In this document: piece by piece, positions 39,631 through 48,496 of the stretch
How positions within the stretch are numbered: position 1 is the first letter of the stretch
Layout: every line of letters starts with the position of its first letter
From: Massilia atriviolacea
GTDB taxonomy: Bacteria; Pseudomonadota; Gammaproteobacteria; Burkholderiales; Burkholderiaceae_D
Direction: 5' to 3'
Assembly: GCF_003953935.1 (NCBI RefSeq)
Contig: NZ_RXLQ01000003.1
Span: forward strand, 1-64,000
DNA length: 64,000 nucleotides
Notes under the pieces: generated by a model
What the model saw: only the letters and a program-made list of their open reading frames with translations
Databases searched by the model: none
What the model was told of the DNA's origin: nothing
Translations under genes and position numbers: made by a program

Positions 39631-41919
39631 ATGAGCCAGAGCACACCGAAGAACAAGACACGCCGCCGTTTCCTGCTCGGCGGCCTGGCCGCCGGCGGCG
39701 CGCTGCTGGTGGGCTGGGGTCTCCAGCCGCCGCGCCAGCGCCTGCATACCGCGCAGCCGTTGGCGCTCGGCGGCGGCGCGGTGGCCCTCAACGGCTGGGT
39801 CGCGATCGCGCCCGACGGCACGGTGTCGGTGGTGGTGCCGCGCTGCGAGATGGGGCAGGGCGTCAACACCGCGCTGCCCATGCTGCTGGCCGAGGAACTC
39901 GACGTGCCGCTGGCGCAGGTGCGCATCGCCCAGGCGCCGATCGACAAGATCTTCAGCAACATTGAAGTGCTGCGCGAGACCTTGCCCTTCCATCCGGACG
40001 ACCGTGGCGGCGTCAAGGAGGGGGCGCAATGGATGCTCTCCAAAGTGGCGCGCGAGATGGGCATCATGATGACGGGCGGGTCGAGCAGCATCAAGGATGC
40101 CTGGCTGCCGATGCGCGAAGCGGGCGCCGTGGCGCGCGCCATGCTGGTCGCCGCCGCCGCGAAGGAATGGGGCGTGCCGCCCGCGCAGTGCAAGGGCGTC
40201 GCCGGCTTCGTGGTGCACTCCGGCGGCAAGCGCGCCTCGTACGGCAGCCTGGCGGCCAAAGCGGCAGCGGCGGGCCTCGATATCGGCCCTGGCGATGTGC
40301 GCCTCAAGGAGCCGGCCGAATTCACGCTGATCGGCACGCCCCAGGCGCGCCGCGATTCGCCGGCCAAGGTGAATGGCAGCGCCATCTTCGGCATCGATGC
40401 GCGGCCGCCCGGCATGCTGTACGCGGCGGTGACGATGTCGCCGGTGGTGGGCGGCAAGGTCGCCTCCTTCGACGCGGCGGCGGCCAAGGCCATGCCCGGG
40501 GTGGTGGCGGTGGTGGGCCTGGCGCCTCCCGCCAGCCACAGGACCGGTGCCGGCGCGGGCGTGGCGGTGATCGCCGATACCTATTGGCGCGCGCGCCAGG
40601 CGCTAGTCGCGCTGGCCGTCAAATGGGACGAGGGCGCCAACGCGGGCCTGTCGAGCGCCGCGATCTTCAGGCAGTTCGCCAGCGCGCTCGATACCGAATC
40701 GGGCTTTACCTATCACGAGAGCGGCGACGTGGCCGCCGCCGCGGGCAAGGCCGGCTTGAAGACCATCAGCGCCGAATACCGCGCGCCGTTCCTGGCGCAT
40801 GCGACCATGGAGCCGGTCAACTGCACCGCCCAGGTGGCGGGCGGCAAGGTGCGGCTGTGGGCGTCGACCCAGGTGCCGAGCATGTGCGTCGACATGGCGG
40901 CCAAGGTGGCGGGGGTCGAGCGCGCCGACGTGGCGGTCGACGTGCTGCTGCTGGGCGGCGGCTTCGGACGCCGGCTGGAGGTGGACATGGTGGGCCAGGC
41001 GGTGGCGCTGGCCATGGCGGCAGGCGGCAAGCCGGTGCAGCTGGTCTGGTCGCGCGAGGACGACATGGCGCACGATGTGTACCGGCCGGCCGCGCTGGCG
41101 CGCTTTACGGGCAGCGTGGACGCGAAGGGCGCCATCGTCAGCTACGACAACAAGTCGGCCAGCGGCTCGATCGCGCACCAGTATTTTCCGCGCAACCTGG
41201 GCCTGCCCGGCGTCGGCCCGGACAAGACCACCGCCGAAGGCGAATACGACATGCAGTACGAGATCGCCAACCAGCGCGTGGTGCACGTGATCGTCGACAG
41301 CGCCGTGCCGCTCGGCTACTGGCGTTCGGTCGGGCACTCGCACAATGCCTTTTTCAAGGAGAGCTTCATCGACGAACTGGCGCATGCGGCCGGCCAGGAT
41401 GGAGCGCCGTTCCGGCGCGCGCTGCTGGCGCGCCATCCGCGCCACCTGGCGGTGCTCGATGCGGCGCTGGCCAGGGCCGGGGCGGCGCCGGCCGGACGCG
41501 CGCACGGCGTGGCGCTGCACCAGTCGTTCGGCAGCATCGTGGCGCAGGTGGCCGAGGTGTCGGTGACGGACAAGCGCATCCGCGTGCACCGCGTGGTGTG
41601 CGCGATCGATTGCGGGCTGGCGGTCAATCCCAACATCATCGCGCAGCAGATGGAGTCGGCGGTGGTGTTCGGCCTGTCGGCCGCGCTGGGAGGGGAGATC
41701 ACGGTAAACAACGGGCGCGTCGAGCAGGGCAATTTCGGCGACTATCCGGTGCTGCGGATCGACAGCACGCCCGAGGTGGAAACGGTGATCGTCAAGAGCG
41801 CCGAGCCGCCCGAGGGCGTCGGCGAGCCAGGCACGCCGCCGATCGCGCCGGCGGTGGCCAATGCGCTGTTCAAACTGACCGGGCAGCGCTTGCGCAGCCT
41901 GCCGCTGCGCCTGGCCTGA
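39631..41919 (+). CDS. Tat-exported molybdenum hydroxylase large subunit (IorB-like)
   Basis: A 762-residue molybdopterin-binding subunit of the xanthine dehydrogenase/isoquinoline 1-oxidoreductase beta family. The twin-arginine leader TRRRFLLGGLAAGGALL sends it to the periplasm with its cofactor. Landmarks: EMGQGVNTALPMLLAEELD, GGSSSIKDAW, ATMEPVNCTAQV, LLGGGFGRRLEVD, YWRSVGHSHNAFFKESFIDELA, and GVGEPGTPPIAPAVANA with the catalytic Glu. The partner 2Fe-2S subunit normally coded next to it is absent here, and the next gene is on the other strand; the enzyme may pair with a subunit elsewhere. The substrate (an aldehyde or N-heterocycle) is unknown. Confidence 0.92.
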   Translation: MSQSTPKNKTRRRFLLGGLAAGGALLVGWGLQPPRQRLHTAQPLALGGGAVALNGWVAIAPDGTVSVVVPRCEMGQGVNTALPMLLAEELDVPLAQVRIAQAPIDKIFSNIEVLRETLPFHPDDRGGVKEGAQWMLSKVAREMGIMMTGGSSSIKDAWLPMREAGAVARAMLVAAAAKEWGVPPAQCKGVAGFVVHSGGKRASYGSLAAKAAAAGLDIGPGDVRLKEPAEFTLIGTPQARRDSPAKVNGSAIFGIDARPPGMLYAAVTMSPVVGGKVASFDAAAAKAMPGVVAVVGLAPPASHRTGAGAGVAVIADTYWRARQALVALAVKWDEGANAGLSSAAIFRQFASALDTESGFTYHESGDVAAAAGKAGLKTISAEYRAPFLAHATMEPVNCTAQVAGGKVRLWASTQVPSMCVDMAAKVAGVERADVAVDVLLLGGGFGRRLEVDMVGQAVALAMAAGGKPVQLVWSREDDMAHDVYRPAALARFTGSVDAKGAIVSYDNKSASGSIAHQYFPRNLGLPGVGPDKTTAEGEYDMQYEIANQRVVHVIVDSAVPLGYWRSVGHSHNAFFKESFIDELAHAAGQDGAPFRRALLARHPRHLAVLDAALARAGAAPAGRAHGVALHQSFGSIVAQVAEVSVTDKRIRVHRVVCAIDCGLAVNPNIIAQQMESAVVFGLSAALGGEITVNNGRVEQGNFGDYPVLRIDSTPEVETVIVKSAEPPEGVGEPGTPPIAPAVANALFKLTGQRLRSLPLRLA

Positions 41920-41923
41920 GGGC

Positions 41924-42889
41924 TTACTTCGTGCCGATGATTTTGACCAGTTCCGGCACCAGCACCGGGAACACCTTTTCCTGCAGATAGGTGTTCATGC
42001 GCACCTGCAGTTCCGCCTCGGCCTTCTTGGCCTTGACCAGCTGGGCGCGGCGCGCCGGCTTCTTGTTGTCGTCGATGATGGCGTGCATTTCCGCTTCGCT
42101 CAGCGCATCGGCCAGCAGGCGCGCCTTGAGGGCGGTGATTTCGTCGAAGGTGATCTGGTCCCTGATGCGGGCCCCGTAGGTCTTCATCTGCGCTTCCATC
42201 TTGGCGGCCTGTTCGCCCATGAACATGGCGGCGCTTTGCATCATGCGCGCTTCGATCGTGCCCATCATGGCGTCGAACTCCTCGCGCACGCCCGGGTAGT
42301 CGCCCAGCATGGTGCGCGCCAGCGCTTCCTTCCGGTTCGCCGGCGGCGCCGGCGGCGCCACCGCCGGCTTGGGCGCGGCGTCGTCCTGGTCGATGATGGC
42401 GTCGACCCGTTGTTCGATGTGCTGGCCGATGGCCGGCAGCTGGGCGATCAGGGCCGGCGTGAGCTTGTTGGTGATGAGCTGGCCGACCGGCCCCTGCGCG
42501 TGCACGGTCATTCCCTGCACGTCCGCTTCGTCGAGCAGCTTCTGGTAGCTCTCGATCGCCAGCGGTTCGAGCACGGGCCAGTTGATGTATTTGCGGATGG
42601 TCTGGTCGGCCTTGTCGTAGACCGCCTTCTTGCCGGCCTTTTCCTTCGGATCGGTTTCTTCCTTCCAGTCCCTGGCCTGGGCCGCCGAAATGGTTTCGAT
42701 GGCGTTGTCGGTCAGGCTGGCGACCTTGGCGACCTCGAAATAGCGGCGCAGGCTTTCCTTGGTGGCCGGGGCGGCGTGGGCTTGCGCCATGGCCAGGGTG
42801 AACAGGAGTGCGGTGGCGGCGTAGCGGCCGGCGCTGATCAGCGATGTGTGCATGAAGGCTTTCGTTAAGGTAATCGCGGTACTTGGCAT
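41924..42889 (-). CDS. Secreted protein, DUF2059-like
   Basis: A 321-residue protein with a long signal peptide (TKAFMHTSLISAGRYAATAL then LFTLAMAQAHA). The start at 42889 has AAAGG nearby; an internal ATG at 42853 is possible. The mature part is helical and charged, with TKESLRRYFEVAKVASLTDN resembling the DUF2059 opening and a second similar segment near the C terminus (TFDEITALKARLLADALSEAEM). A Pro/Ala linker (PKPAVAPPAPPANRK) splits it in two halves. It ends the five-gene minus-strand envelope cluster. The role is unknown. Confidence 0.78.
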   Translation of the reverse strand: MPSTAITLTKAFMHTSLISAGRYAATALLFTLAMAQAHAAPATKESLRRYFEVAKVASLTDNAIETISAAQARDWKEETDPKEKAGKKAVYDKADQTIRKYINWPVLEPLAIESYQKLLDEADVQGMTVHAQGPVGQLITNKLTPALIAQLPAIGQHIEQRVDAIIDQDDAAPKPAVAPPAPPANRKEALARTMLGDYPGVREEFDAMMGTIEARMMQSAAMFMGEQAAKMEAQMKTYGARIRDQITFDEITALKARLLADALSEAEMHAIIDDNKKPARRAQLVKAKKAEAELQVRMNTYLQEKVFPVLVPELVKIIGTK

Positions 42890-42901
42890 GGTGGACCTTT
42901 T

Positions 42902-43954
42902 TCAGGGGCGGCGCGCCTGCGCCACGGCGCGCATCCACTGGTTGGATGCGGGCACGAACAGCAGGATGGTCCCGGCCAGCGCGATCAGCTGGCTGATGGT
43001 GGCCAGCGTGCCGTACAGCGGCGAGATGACGAACGCCGTCTTGACGGCCGAATAGGCATTCAGGAAGCCGATCACGGACATGACCAGCCAGATCCAGCGT
43101 GCCACGTTCGAGCCGCGCGCGATGAAGTACATCAGGACCAGCATCAGGACGATGCCGAACGCAATGCCGCCGTAGACGACATTCTTCATCCAGCCGTCGC
43201 CCAGCGGAACGTTCTGGGTGGCGAGCACCTCGGGCATGTAGATCACCCCCAGCACCATGCCGGCCACCGCGTTGAGCAGCAGCAGCCCGACGGCCACGGT
43301 GACCGTGCGCGCGCGCGGCGGCAGCGTCACCGGACCCGCGGGCGCGCCGGCCATGGCGCCGGGCGGCGCGTACGGATGGTAGGACTCGCCCTGCAGCGGG
43401 GCGGCGGCCGGGGCGGCGCTAGCGAAGGCCGGATTGAGGCGCGGATTGTTGCGGATATCCTTGATCTGGCGGAACCAGGCATTCGACGATGGCGCAAACA
43501 GCATGCACGAGAGTACGAACAGGACCAGGTACACGGCGCACTTGGCCATGGCCGCCTGCGGGGCATAGCTGAACATCAGCGCCAGCGAGCCCACCGCAAC
43601 CAGCAGGCCCATCAGCATGCAGACCAGCATCCAGACCCAGCGCGCCCAGTTGTGTCCGAAGGCGATCAGCGCCAGCACGCCGAACATGAGGGCCGCGATG
43701 AACAGCGAGCTGTTGAGCTGGCTGGCGCGCATTGCGTCGCGCGGGAGCTTGTCGGCCCCGGGCGTACTGCTCAGGGAGGCAATCTGGGCGGAGAGGGTCG
43801 CCAGGTCGATCGCGGTCAGCACCAGGATGCAGGCGGCGATCAGCGCCAGCACGACCAGCAGCAGGCGCGGGCGCGGCACGGCAACGCCGTAGGCGGCGGC
43901 GGTCTCGATGACGCCGCCGGAAGCGCCGGCGTCGGGGGAGGACTGTGGAGTCAT
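42902..43954 (-). CDS. Polytopic membrane protein with internal duplication
   Basis: 350 residues from the ATG at 43954. Two halves, each with about four membrane segments, are joined by a soluble Pro/Ala-rich linker (PAAAPLQGESYHPYAPPGAM). The halves share recurring features: ARWVWMLVCMLMG and ARWIWLVMSVIGF, then LLFVPASNQWMRAV in the second against MLFAPSSNAWFRQI in the first. The family is unknown to me. It is coded between the SEL1-repeat lipoprotein and the secreted DUF2059-like protein, so it may be the inner-membrane part of that cluster. Confidence 0.82.
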   Translation of the reverse strand: MTPQSSPDAGASGGVIETAAAYGVAVPRPRLLLVVLALIAACILVLTAIDLATLSAQIASLSSTPGADKLPRDAMRASQLNSSLFIAALMFGVLALIAFGHNWARWVWMLVCMLMGLLVAVGSLALMFSYAPQAAMAKCAVYLVLFVLSCMLFAPSSNAWFRQIKDIRNNPRLNPAFASAAPAAAPLQGESYHPYAPPGAMAGAPAGPVTLPPRARTVTVAVGLLLLNAVAGMVLGVIYMPEVLATQNVPLGDGWMKNVVYGGIAFGIVLMLVLMYFIARGSNVARWIWLVMSVIGFLNAYSAVKTAFVISPLYGTLATISQLIALAGTILLFVPASNQWMRAVAQARRP

Positions 43955-44147
43955 GGAAGTCTCTTCAAGAGTGGAGGTTCGGCCGGCAGCGGCGCCGGCG
44001 GCGAGGACGCTGCCGGTGCGCGGCCCGGCATCAGCCAATGTACACAGATCGCGGCGCCAGGTCCATCGGCGCGCGTGCCGCCGGCAGCGCCAGCGGCTGC
44101 GGCCTGGCGCGGGTGGATCGGCAATCCGCTTCAGCCCGCAGCGCGCA

Positions 44148-45305
44148 TCATTTCAGGAACGCGGCCAGGGCTTGCCTGGTGTCGCAGGCCACCTTGGCCG
44201 CCTTGGCCTTGGCCAGCCAGGCCGCCGATTCGTCGGCGTTGGCGCTCACGCCCTCGCCGTGGCGCAGCGCGCGCGCGTAGCGGCATTGGCCGGGCCCGTT
44301 GGCCGCCTCGGCGGCCTGCTTGTAGAGCGCCACCGCCTTGTCGCGGTCGGCGGGAGCGCCGCGTCCCATGAACAGCATGTCGCCCAGGTTGACGGTGGCG
44401 TCGAGGTTGCCGCCGTCGTGGGCACGCTCGAAATACTCGCGCGCCTTTTTCACGTCTTTCGGCAGGTTCTTGCCGCTCTTGTAGAACGTGGCCAGGTTGT
44501 TGAGCGCGGCCGGATTGCCCTGGCGCGCAGCCCGTTCGTACCAGGCGATCGCGCGGCGCACGTCGGCCGGGCCGCCGCGGCCGAACTGGTACATCACGCC
44601 CAGGTGATGCTGGGCCTGGCTGTCTTCGCCGGCCGCGGCCAGCGACAGCCACTTGCGCGCCTTGGCATAGTCGCGCGCCACGCCATCTTCGCCGGTCAGG
44701 TAGATCATGCCGAGGATCGACTGGGCGCGCACGCTCGGCGTATCGGCTTCGGCCGCCTGCAGCAGCAGTTTCAGGCCGGCGGGACCGTCGCGCGGCACGT
44801 CCAGGCCGAAGAACAGGGCCTGGCCGGCATAGAAGGCGCTGTTGGCGTCGCCCAGGCCCGCGCCCTGGCGCCACAGGCGCAGCGCTTCGGCCGGGTCCTT
44901 GGCCACGCCGCTGCCGTTGGCGTGGCGCACGCCGAGCGCCAAGTAGGCGTCGGGATAACTGGCGGCCGCCGCCTTGCGCGTCCACTCCAGCGATTTGGCG
45001 GCGTCGGCCGGCACGCCGAGGCCGTCGCGCAGCATCAGGCCGATGTTAAATTGCGATTCGCTGTGGCCCTGTTCGGCCAGCGGCAGCCATTGGGCGTAGG
45101 CCGCCGCGTGGCGGCCGGCGGTCGAGTGCTCGAGCCCGAGGTCGCGCCGCAGTTCCCCTTCTTCGGTCAGCTTGCCGTTCGATACCAGGATGCCGTACTG
45201 GACCGCGGGCTTGGCGGCGGGATCGGTGGCCGGGGCCGATACGCAGCCGGACAGGATGAGGGCGGCAGCCACGCTGGCGAAAAGGGGGCGGAGGGCGATG
45301 GTCAT
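44148..45305 (-). CDS. SEL1-repeat lipoprotein
   Basis: A 385-residue protein with a lipoprotein signal peptide: hydrophobic stretch then LILSGC, the lipobox Cys at about 21. The mature part is made of at least eight SEL1/TPR-type repeats (FNIGLMLRDGLGVPADAAKS, LALGVRHANGSGVAKDPAEA, HLGVMYQFGRGGPADVRRA, NNLATFYKSGKNLPKDVKKA, VNLGDMLFMGRGAPADRDKA). Such solenoids bind other proteins at the membrane. It lies in a row of envelope genes on the same strand and probably scaffolds an assembly in the periplasm. No catalytic residues are expected. Confidence 0.9.
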   Translation of the reverse strand: MTIALRPLFASVAAALILSGCVSAPATDPAAKPAVQYGILVSNGKLTEEGELRRDLGLEHSTAGRHAAAYAQWLPLAEQGHSESQFNIGLMLRDGLGVPADAAKSLEWTRKAAAASYPDAYLALGVRHANGSGVAKDPAEALRLWRQGAGLGDANSAFYAGQALFFGLDVPRDGPAGLKLLLQAAEADTPSVRAQSILGMIYLTGEDGVARDYAKARKWLSLAAAGEDSQAQHHLGVMYQFGRGGPADVRRAIAWYERAARQGNPAALNNLATFYKSGKNLPKDVKKAREYFERAHDGGNLDATVNLGDMLFMGRGAPADRDKAVALYKQAAEAANGPGQCRYARALRHGEGVSANADESAAWLAKAKAAKVACDTRQALAAFLK

Positions 45306-45337
45306 GGGATGGATGCTTGCTGTTAAGTGTTAATGAT

Positions 45338-46402
45338 TTATTTGGCGAGGCTGTCGGCGGCGGCGCGGTCGAGCTTGCGCAGGCGGACCAGGGCCTTGCG
45401 CCGCGCCGGCTGGTCCTGGCGCAGGCTGTGCAGCACCACCAGGCTGGTCCAGGCGTTGGCCGAGTTCGGATCGAGCGTGACCGCCTTGTTCAGGGCGATC
45501 AGCGCCTTGGCGAAATTGCGTTTTTGCAGATAGCGCACGCCCAGCCCGTGCCAGGCGGCGGCGTAGGTCGGATCGAGACGGATCGCGCGCCGGCTGGCGT
45601 TGACGGCGTCGTCGATGCGTCCGATCGAGGCCATCGAATTGCTCATGCCATGCCACACGGCCGGATCGTCGGCGCGCTGGCGCACGGCATTGCGGTAGAC
45701 CTGCAGCGCGAAGGCGAACTTGCCTTGCGCGTGCAGCAGGGTGGCCAGGGCGACCGCCGTGTTCTCGCGCGCCGGCGCCAGTTCCAGCGCCTTGCGGTAA
45801 TCCTGCTCGGCCTCGCTCATCTGGCCCAGTTTTTCGTGCACCGTGCCCAGGGTGTGCCAGGCGAAGCTGCTGGCCGGGTCGAGTTCGATGGCGTTGAGCA
45901 AGGCGGTGCGGGCCGGCTGGTACTTGCCGGAGGCGGCCAGCACCGCGCCCAGGTTTTCGGCCACGGCCGGCAGGGTCGGGTCGGCCTTGTGGGCGCGCTC
46001 GTAGTAGCCGATCGCGGCGTCGCGCTTGTCGCGGCTGCTGGCGATGTTGCCCAGCTCGTTCAAGGTCTGGGCATCGTCCGGCGCCAGGCTCAGCGAACGC
46101 TTGAGCGAGACTTCGGCCTCGGCCAGTTTGTCGAGGTGGTGCTGGGCCTTGCCGAGGTAGTACCAGGCGCGCGCCGAGCCGGGATTGCTGCGGGTCCAGG
46201 CGCGTGCCAGCGGCAGCACCTCGGTCCAGCGCTGCTCGACCACCAGGGCGGCGATGGTGCTGTCGCCCAGGCTGTCGATCTGGGCGCGCACGGTATCGTC
46301 GGCGGGCGGCTGCGGCGTGGCGCCGTGGGCGCCGAGCGAGAGGGCCAGGCAGGCTGCGGCAATCGAAGTTTTCAACATGGCGGTACGGGCGGAAAGAAGC
46401 AT
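45338..46402 (-). CDS. Secreted TPR protein
   Basis: Up to 354 residues; the alternative ATG at 46378 gives a cleaner signal peptide (LKTSIAAACLALSLGAHG). The rest is TPR repeats (SARAWYYLGKAQHHLDKLAEAE, AQTLNELGNIASSRDKRDAA, SFAWHTLGTVHEKLGQMSEAE, YAAAWHGLGVRYLQKRNFAKA), so it is a periplasmic binding scaffold. The first ATG is four bases after the stop of the gene before it, with no visible ribosome binding site, so coupled translation is likely. The following gene is the SEL1-repeat lipoprotein. Confidence 0.87.
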   Translation of the reverse strand: MLLSARTAMLKTSIAAACLALSLGAHGATPQPPADDTVRAQIDSLGDSTIAALVVEQRWTEVLPLARAWTRSNPGSARAWYYLGKAQHHLDKLAEAEVSLKRSLSLAPDDAQTLNELGNIASSRDKRDAAIGYYERAHKADPTLPAVAENLGAVLAASGKYQPARTALLNAIELDPASSFAWHTLGTVHEKLGQMSEAEQDYRKALELAPARENTAVALATLLHAQGKFAFALQVYRNAVRQRADDPAVWHGMSNSMASIGRIDDAVNASRRAIRLDPTYAAAWHGLGVRYLQKRNFAKALIALNKAVTLDPNSANAWTSLVVLHSLRQDQPARRKALVRLRKLDRAAADSLAK

Positions 46403-46406
46403 GATG

Positions 46407-47159
46407 TCAGCGGTCGTCGGATGAAATGGAAGACAGGTTGATGCCTGGCCTGGTGTTTTTCTTTGGAAGCTTGAAGTCTTTCCTGAAACTGAGGTAAGCG
46501 GGCGTTTTCATGATCTTGGCGAACTCCGGGTCGTCGTCCAGCGCCAATTTGCGCAGGTCGGCGCGGGCCAGGGTGTCGAACAACTGCGGCTGATACTTGT
46601 TCTTGGCGAGGGCGTTGGCCTTGAGGTAGACCGTGGCGCGCGTTTCGTAGAAATTATCGAGCACCGAGTCGTCTTCGATCGGCGAGACGGTCGCGAAACA
46701 TTGTTCGATCTGGGCGATGGCTTCCTCGTGCTGGGCCAGCGTGGTGGCGGCCGCGCTGTGCTCCCAGGCCAGCATGTTGTGGCAGGCGCGGCGCGCGGCG
46801 CGCACCACGTTGAATTCCTCGAGGTAAGGCCAGTCGTTCGACGCCAGCACCTTGACCGTGCGGCGGCAGCTTTCCAGCGCCGCTTCCTGCTCGCCCATTT
46901 CGACCAGGGCGAAGCGCTTGAAGTCGAGCACGTAGGCCCACTGCGATTTTTCGCCGTAGGACGGGTCGGCCTTGGCGAGGGCTTTTTCGAGCTCCGTCAC
47001 GGTTTCCTTGACGCTGGCGTAGCGCTTCTCGCTCATGGCCTTTTGGGCCGCCTTCATCTGGGTGTCGAAATAGTCGTCGAATTTATCGTCGCCAGCGGCC
47101 AGCGCGGGGCCGGCGAGGGTGGCGGAGAGGATCAGGCTGAGGAGTCGTTGAGCGTTCAT
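46407..47159 (-). CDS. Secreted hypothetical protein, TPR-like
   Basis: 250 residues from the ATG at 47159, giving a signal peptide (LLSLILSATLAGPALAAG); an ATG at 47180 adds seven residues. The mature protein is helical (YFDTQMKAAQKAMSEKRYAS, VTELEKALAKADPSYGEKSQ) with a mid-region Cys triplet (SCRRTV, RACHNM, QCFATV). I do not recognise the family, but length and helix pattern fit a short TPR relative. It is the first gene of the five-gene envelope cluster running leftward, and the promoter should lie in 47160-47414. Confidence 0.78.
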   Translation of the reverse strand: MNAQRLLSLILSATLAGPALAAGDDKFDDYFDTQMKAAQKAMSEKRYASVKETVTELEKALAKADPSYGEKSQWAYVLDFKRFALVEMGEQEAALESCRRTVKVLASNDWPYLEEFNVVRAARRACHNMLAWEHSAAATTLAQHEEAIAQIEQCFATVSPIEDDSVLDNFYETRATVYLKANALAKNKYQPQLFDTLARADLRKLALDDDPEFAKIMKTPAYLSFRKDFKLPKKNTRPGINLSSISSDDR

Positions 47160-47414
47160 TCGGGCGCGGAAGTGATCCAATCCGGCACCGGTTTTGCGCG
47201 CCGGCAGGCTGTCGCCGGCGTCGCTCCCGATGTCGTTTTAGAAGAGTTTCAATAATTACACGGAGGGTCGACAGAATACCAGTAAATGGTGCTCTAAGGA
47301 CAATCTTCGTGCAAGTACAAGATATTCGCCAGCCAGGAATGGTGGCGCAGGAGGCATTCGGCCATCAAAAATCCCCGCATTGCGGGCTTGGCCAAGGTGT
47401 CGACAGGAGCGCGC

Positions 47415-47646
47415 TCAGTGCAACGACCTAGCGCCGGCAAGGGCGAGTCCGGCCAAGGGGATATTGCGGACTGCCAGCGCTATGGCGGTACGTATCGAGC
47501 ATGTCCGCATCCTTGCCTCAGGTGCCGCCATGTTGGCGTCGAGTCCACGCGCTTGTGCCGGCATGGCCGCTTGCATGGCAACTTGTAGAGCTGCAAGGTC
47601 GGCCTTGGTGGCGTCATTGGAGAGGATTTGATGATGCGGGCTGCCA
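47415..47646 (-). pseudogene. Decayed copy of the small coiled-coil/TM gene
   Basis: Read on the minus strand, it starts like the intact neighbour (atcATGgcagcccgcatcatc against atcATGgaagcccgtattgtc). It then jumps, in another frame, to SNDATKADLAALQVAMQAAM, matching SNYATKADIAALQAAIAAL of the intact gene. The ending is diverged (LAGLALAGARS). About 100 bases of the middle are missing and a frameshift separates the parts, so it is a dead tandem duplicate. The gap 47160-47414 shows no gene. Confidence 0.75.
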
Positions 47647-47665
47647 TGATGCCCATTAGCTACAG

Positions 47666-47905
47666 CTAATTAATCCATTTCGCGGCGGCGAAGGCGGCAC
47701 CGGCCAGCGTGATGGCGCTACCGATGAACCATTTCAGCATCCTTGTCTCAAGTGCCGCAATGGCGGCTTGCAGTGCTGCGATGTCCGCCTTGGTGGCGTA
47801 GTTGGAACGGATCACCGCAATGTCGCACTCCACGGCGGAGAGGCGCTCGAGGATCTTTTCTACGGCCAACTCAAGTCTGACAATACGGGCTTCCATGATG
47901 TCCAT
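47666..47905 (-). CDS. Small coiled-coil protein with C-terminal membrane helix
   Basis: 79 residues from the ATG at 47905, the start conserved in the decayed copy next door; 47932 is an in-frame alternative. A helical heptad region (ARIVRLELAVEKILERLSAVECDIAVIRS, quoted in two runs ARIVRLELAVEKILERL and SAVECDIAVIRS) leads into NYATKADIAALQAA and then a membrane helix (LKWFIGSAITLAGAAFAAAKW). This layout is like phage haemolysin-type XhlA proteins and similar small chromosomal genes. It could be a prophage relic. The function is unknown. Confidence 0.7.
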   Translation of the reverse strand: MDIMEARIVRLELAVEKILERLSAVECDIAVIRSNYATKADIAALQAAIAALETRMLKWFIGSAITLAGAAFAAAKWIN

Positions 47906-48008
47906 TATCTGCGCTTTCGAAAAAGTGATCAATCAGGACATGCAATGGTGCGCGGACGGCCTTCGGCCACGGTTGACTTGAGTCAAACGAATTCATGCCT
48001 GCCCGGTG

Positions 48009-48431
48009 TCAGGCGCGCCGCAGCAGTGCGCGCAGGTTGCACTGCTGCTGCCATTCGCGCCGCTCCTCGCTGCTGCGTGCCTGGAGCGCCAGGTCCGCGT
48101 CCGATTGCGCCACCTGGGCCAGGATCAGCCGCTCGGCCAGCGCCGGGTCGGGCAGCATGGTGCCGAAGAAGGTGACCATGTCGTGGCGCTGGATCAGCAG
48201 GGTGGGGAAGTTGTCGACATCGAGGTCGCCCACCACCTCGGCCTGGTCTTCGATGTCGATCCAGATGAAATGCTTGTCGGGATGGCGCGCGGCCAGGCCC
48301 TCGAAGGCGGCGCGGTAGCCGGCGCAGGTGCCGCACCAGGCCGCGCACAGGCAGGCGACGATCCAGCGGTCGTCACCCAGCGCTTGCGCAATGCTGTCGC
48401 GGTTATCGGAATCGAGTGTGTGGCTGTGCAT
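48009..48431 (-). CDS. Thioredoxin-family protein
   Basis: 140 residues from the ATG at 48431 (48440 is an alternative). The active site is LCAAWCGTCAGYR, a CGTC redox pair, followed by FIWIDIEDQAEVVGDLDVDNFPTLLI (quoted in part: FIWIDIEDQ, VDNFPTLLI) with the cis-Pro of the thioredoxin fold. There is no signal peptide, so it acts in the cytosol. The C terminus is longer and more charged than in Trx1 (SSEERREWQQQCNLRALL). Divergent from tsaB with a 65 bp gap. Confidence 0.9.
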   Translation of the reverse strand: MHSHTLDSDNRDSIAQALGDDRWIVACLCAAWCGTCAGYRAAFEGLAARHPDKHFIWIDIEDQAEVVGDLDVDNFPTLLIQRHDMVTFFGTMLPDPALAERLILAQVAQSDADLALQARSSEERREWQQQCNLRALLRRA

Positions 48432-48496
48432 GAGCGGCATTCTACATCGGGCGACGAAGCCCTGCTTGCCAAAGCGCGGTCGGGTTAAAATACCGT

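Noticed and set aside
36400-40539. A 1379-codon minus-strand frame opposite the GGDEF/EAL and molybdenum hydroxylase genes
   Set aside because: It is His/Arg/Gln/Ala-rich antisense of high-GC codons; the plus-strand genes have full domain motifs.
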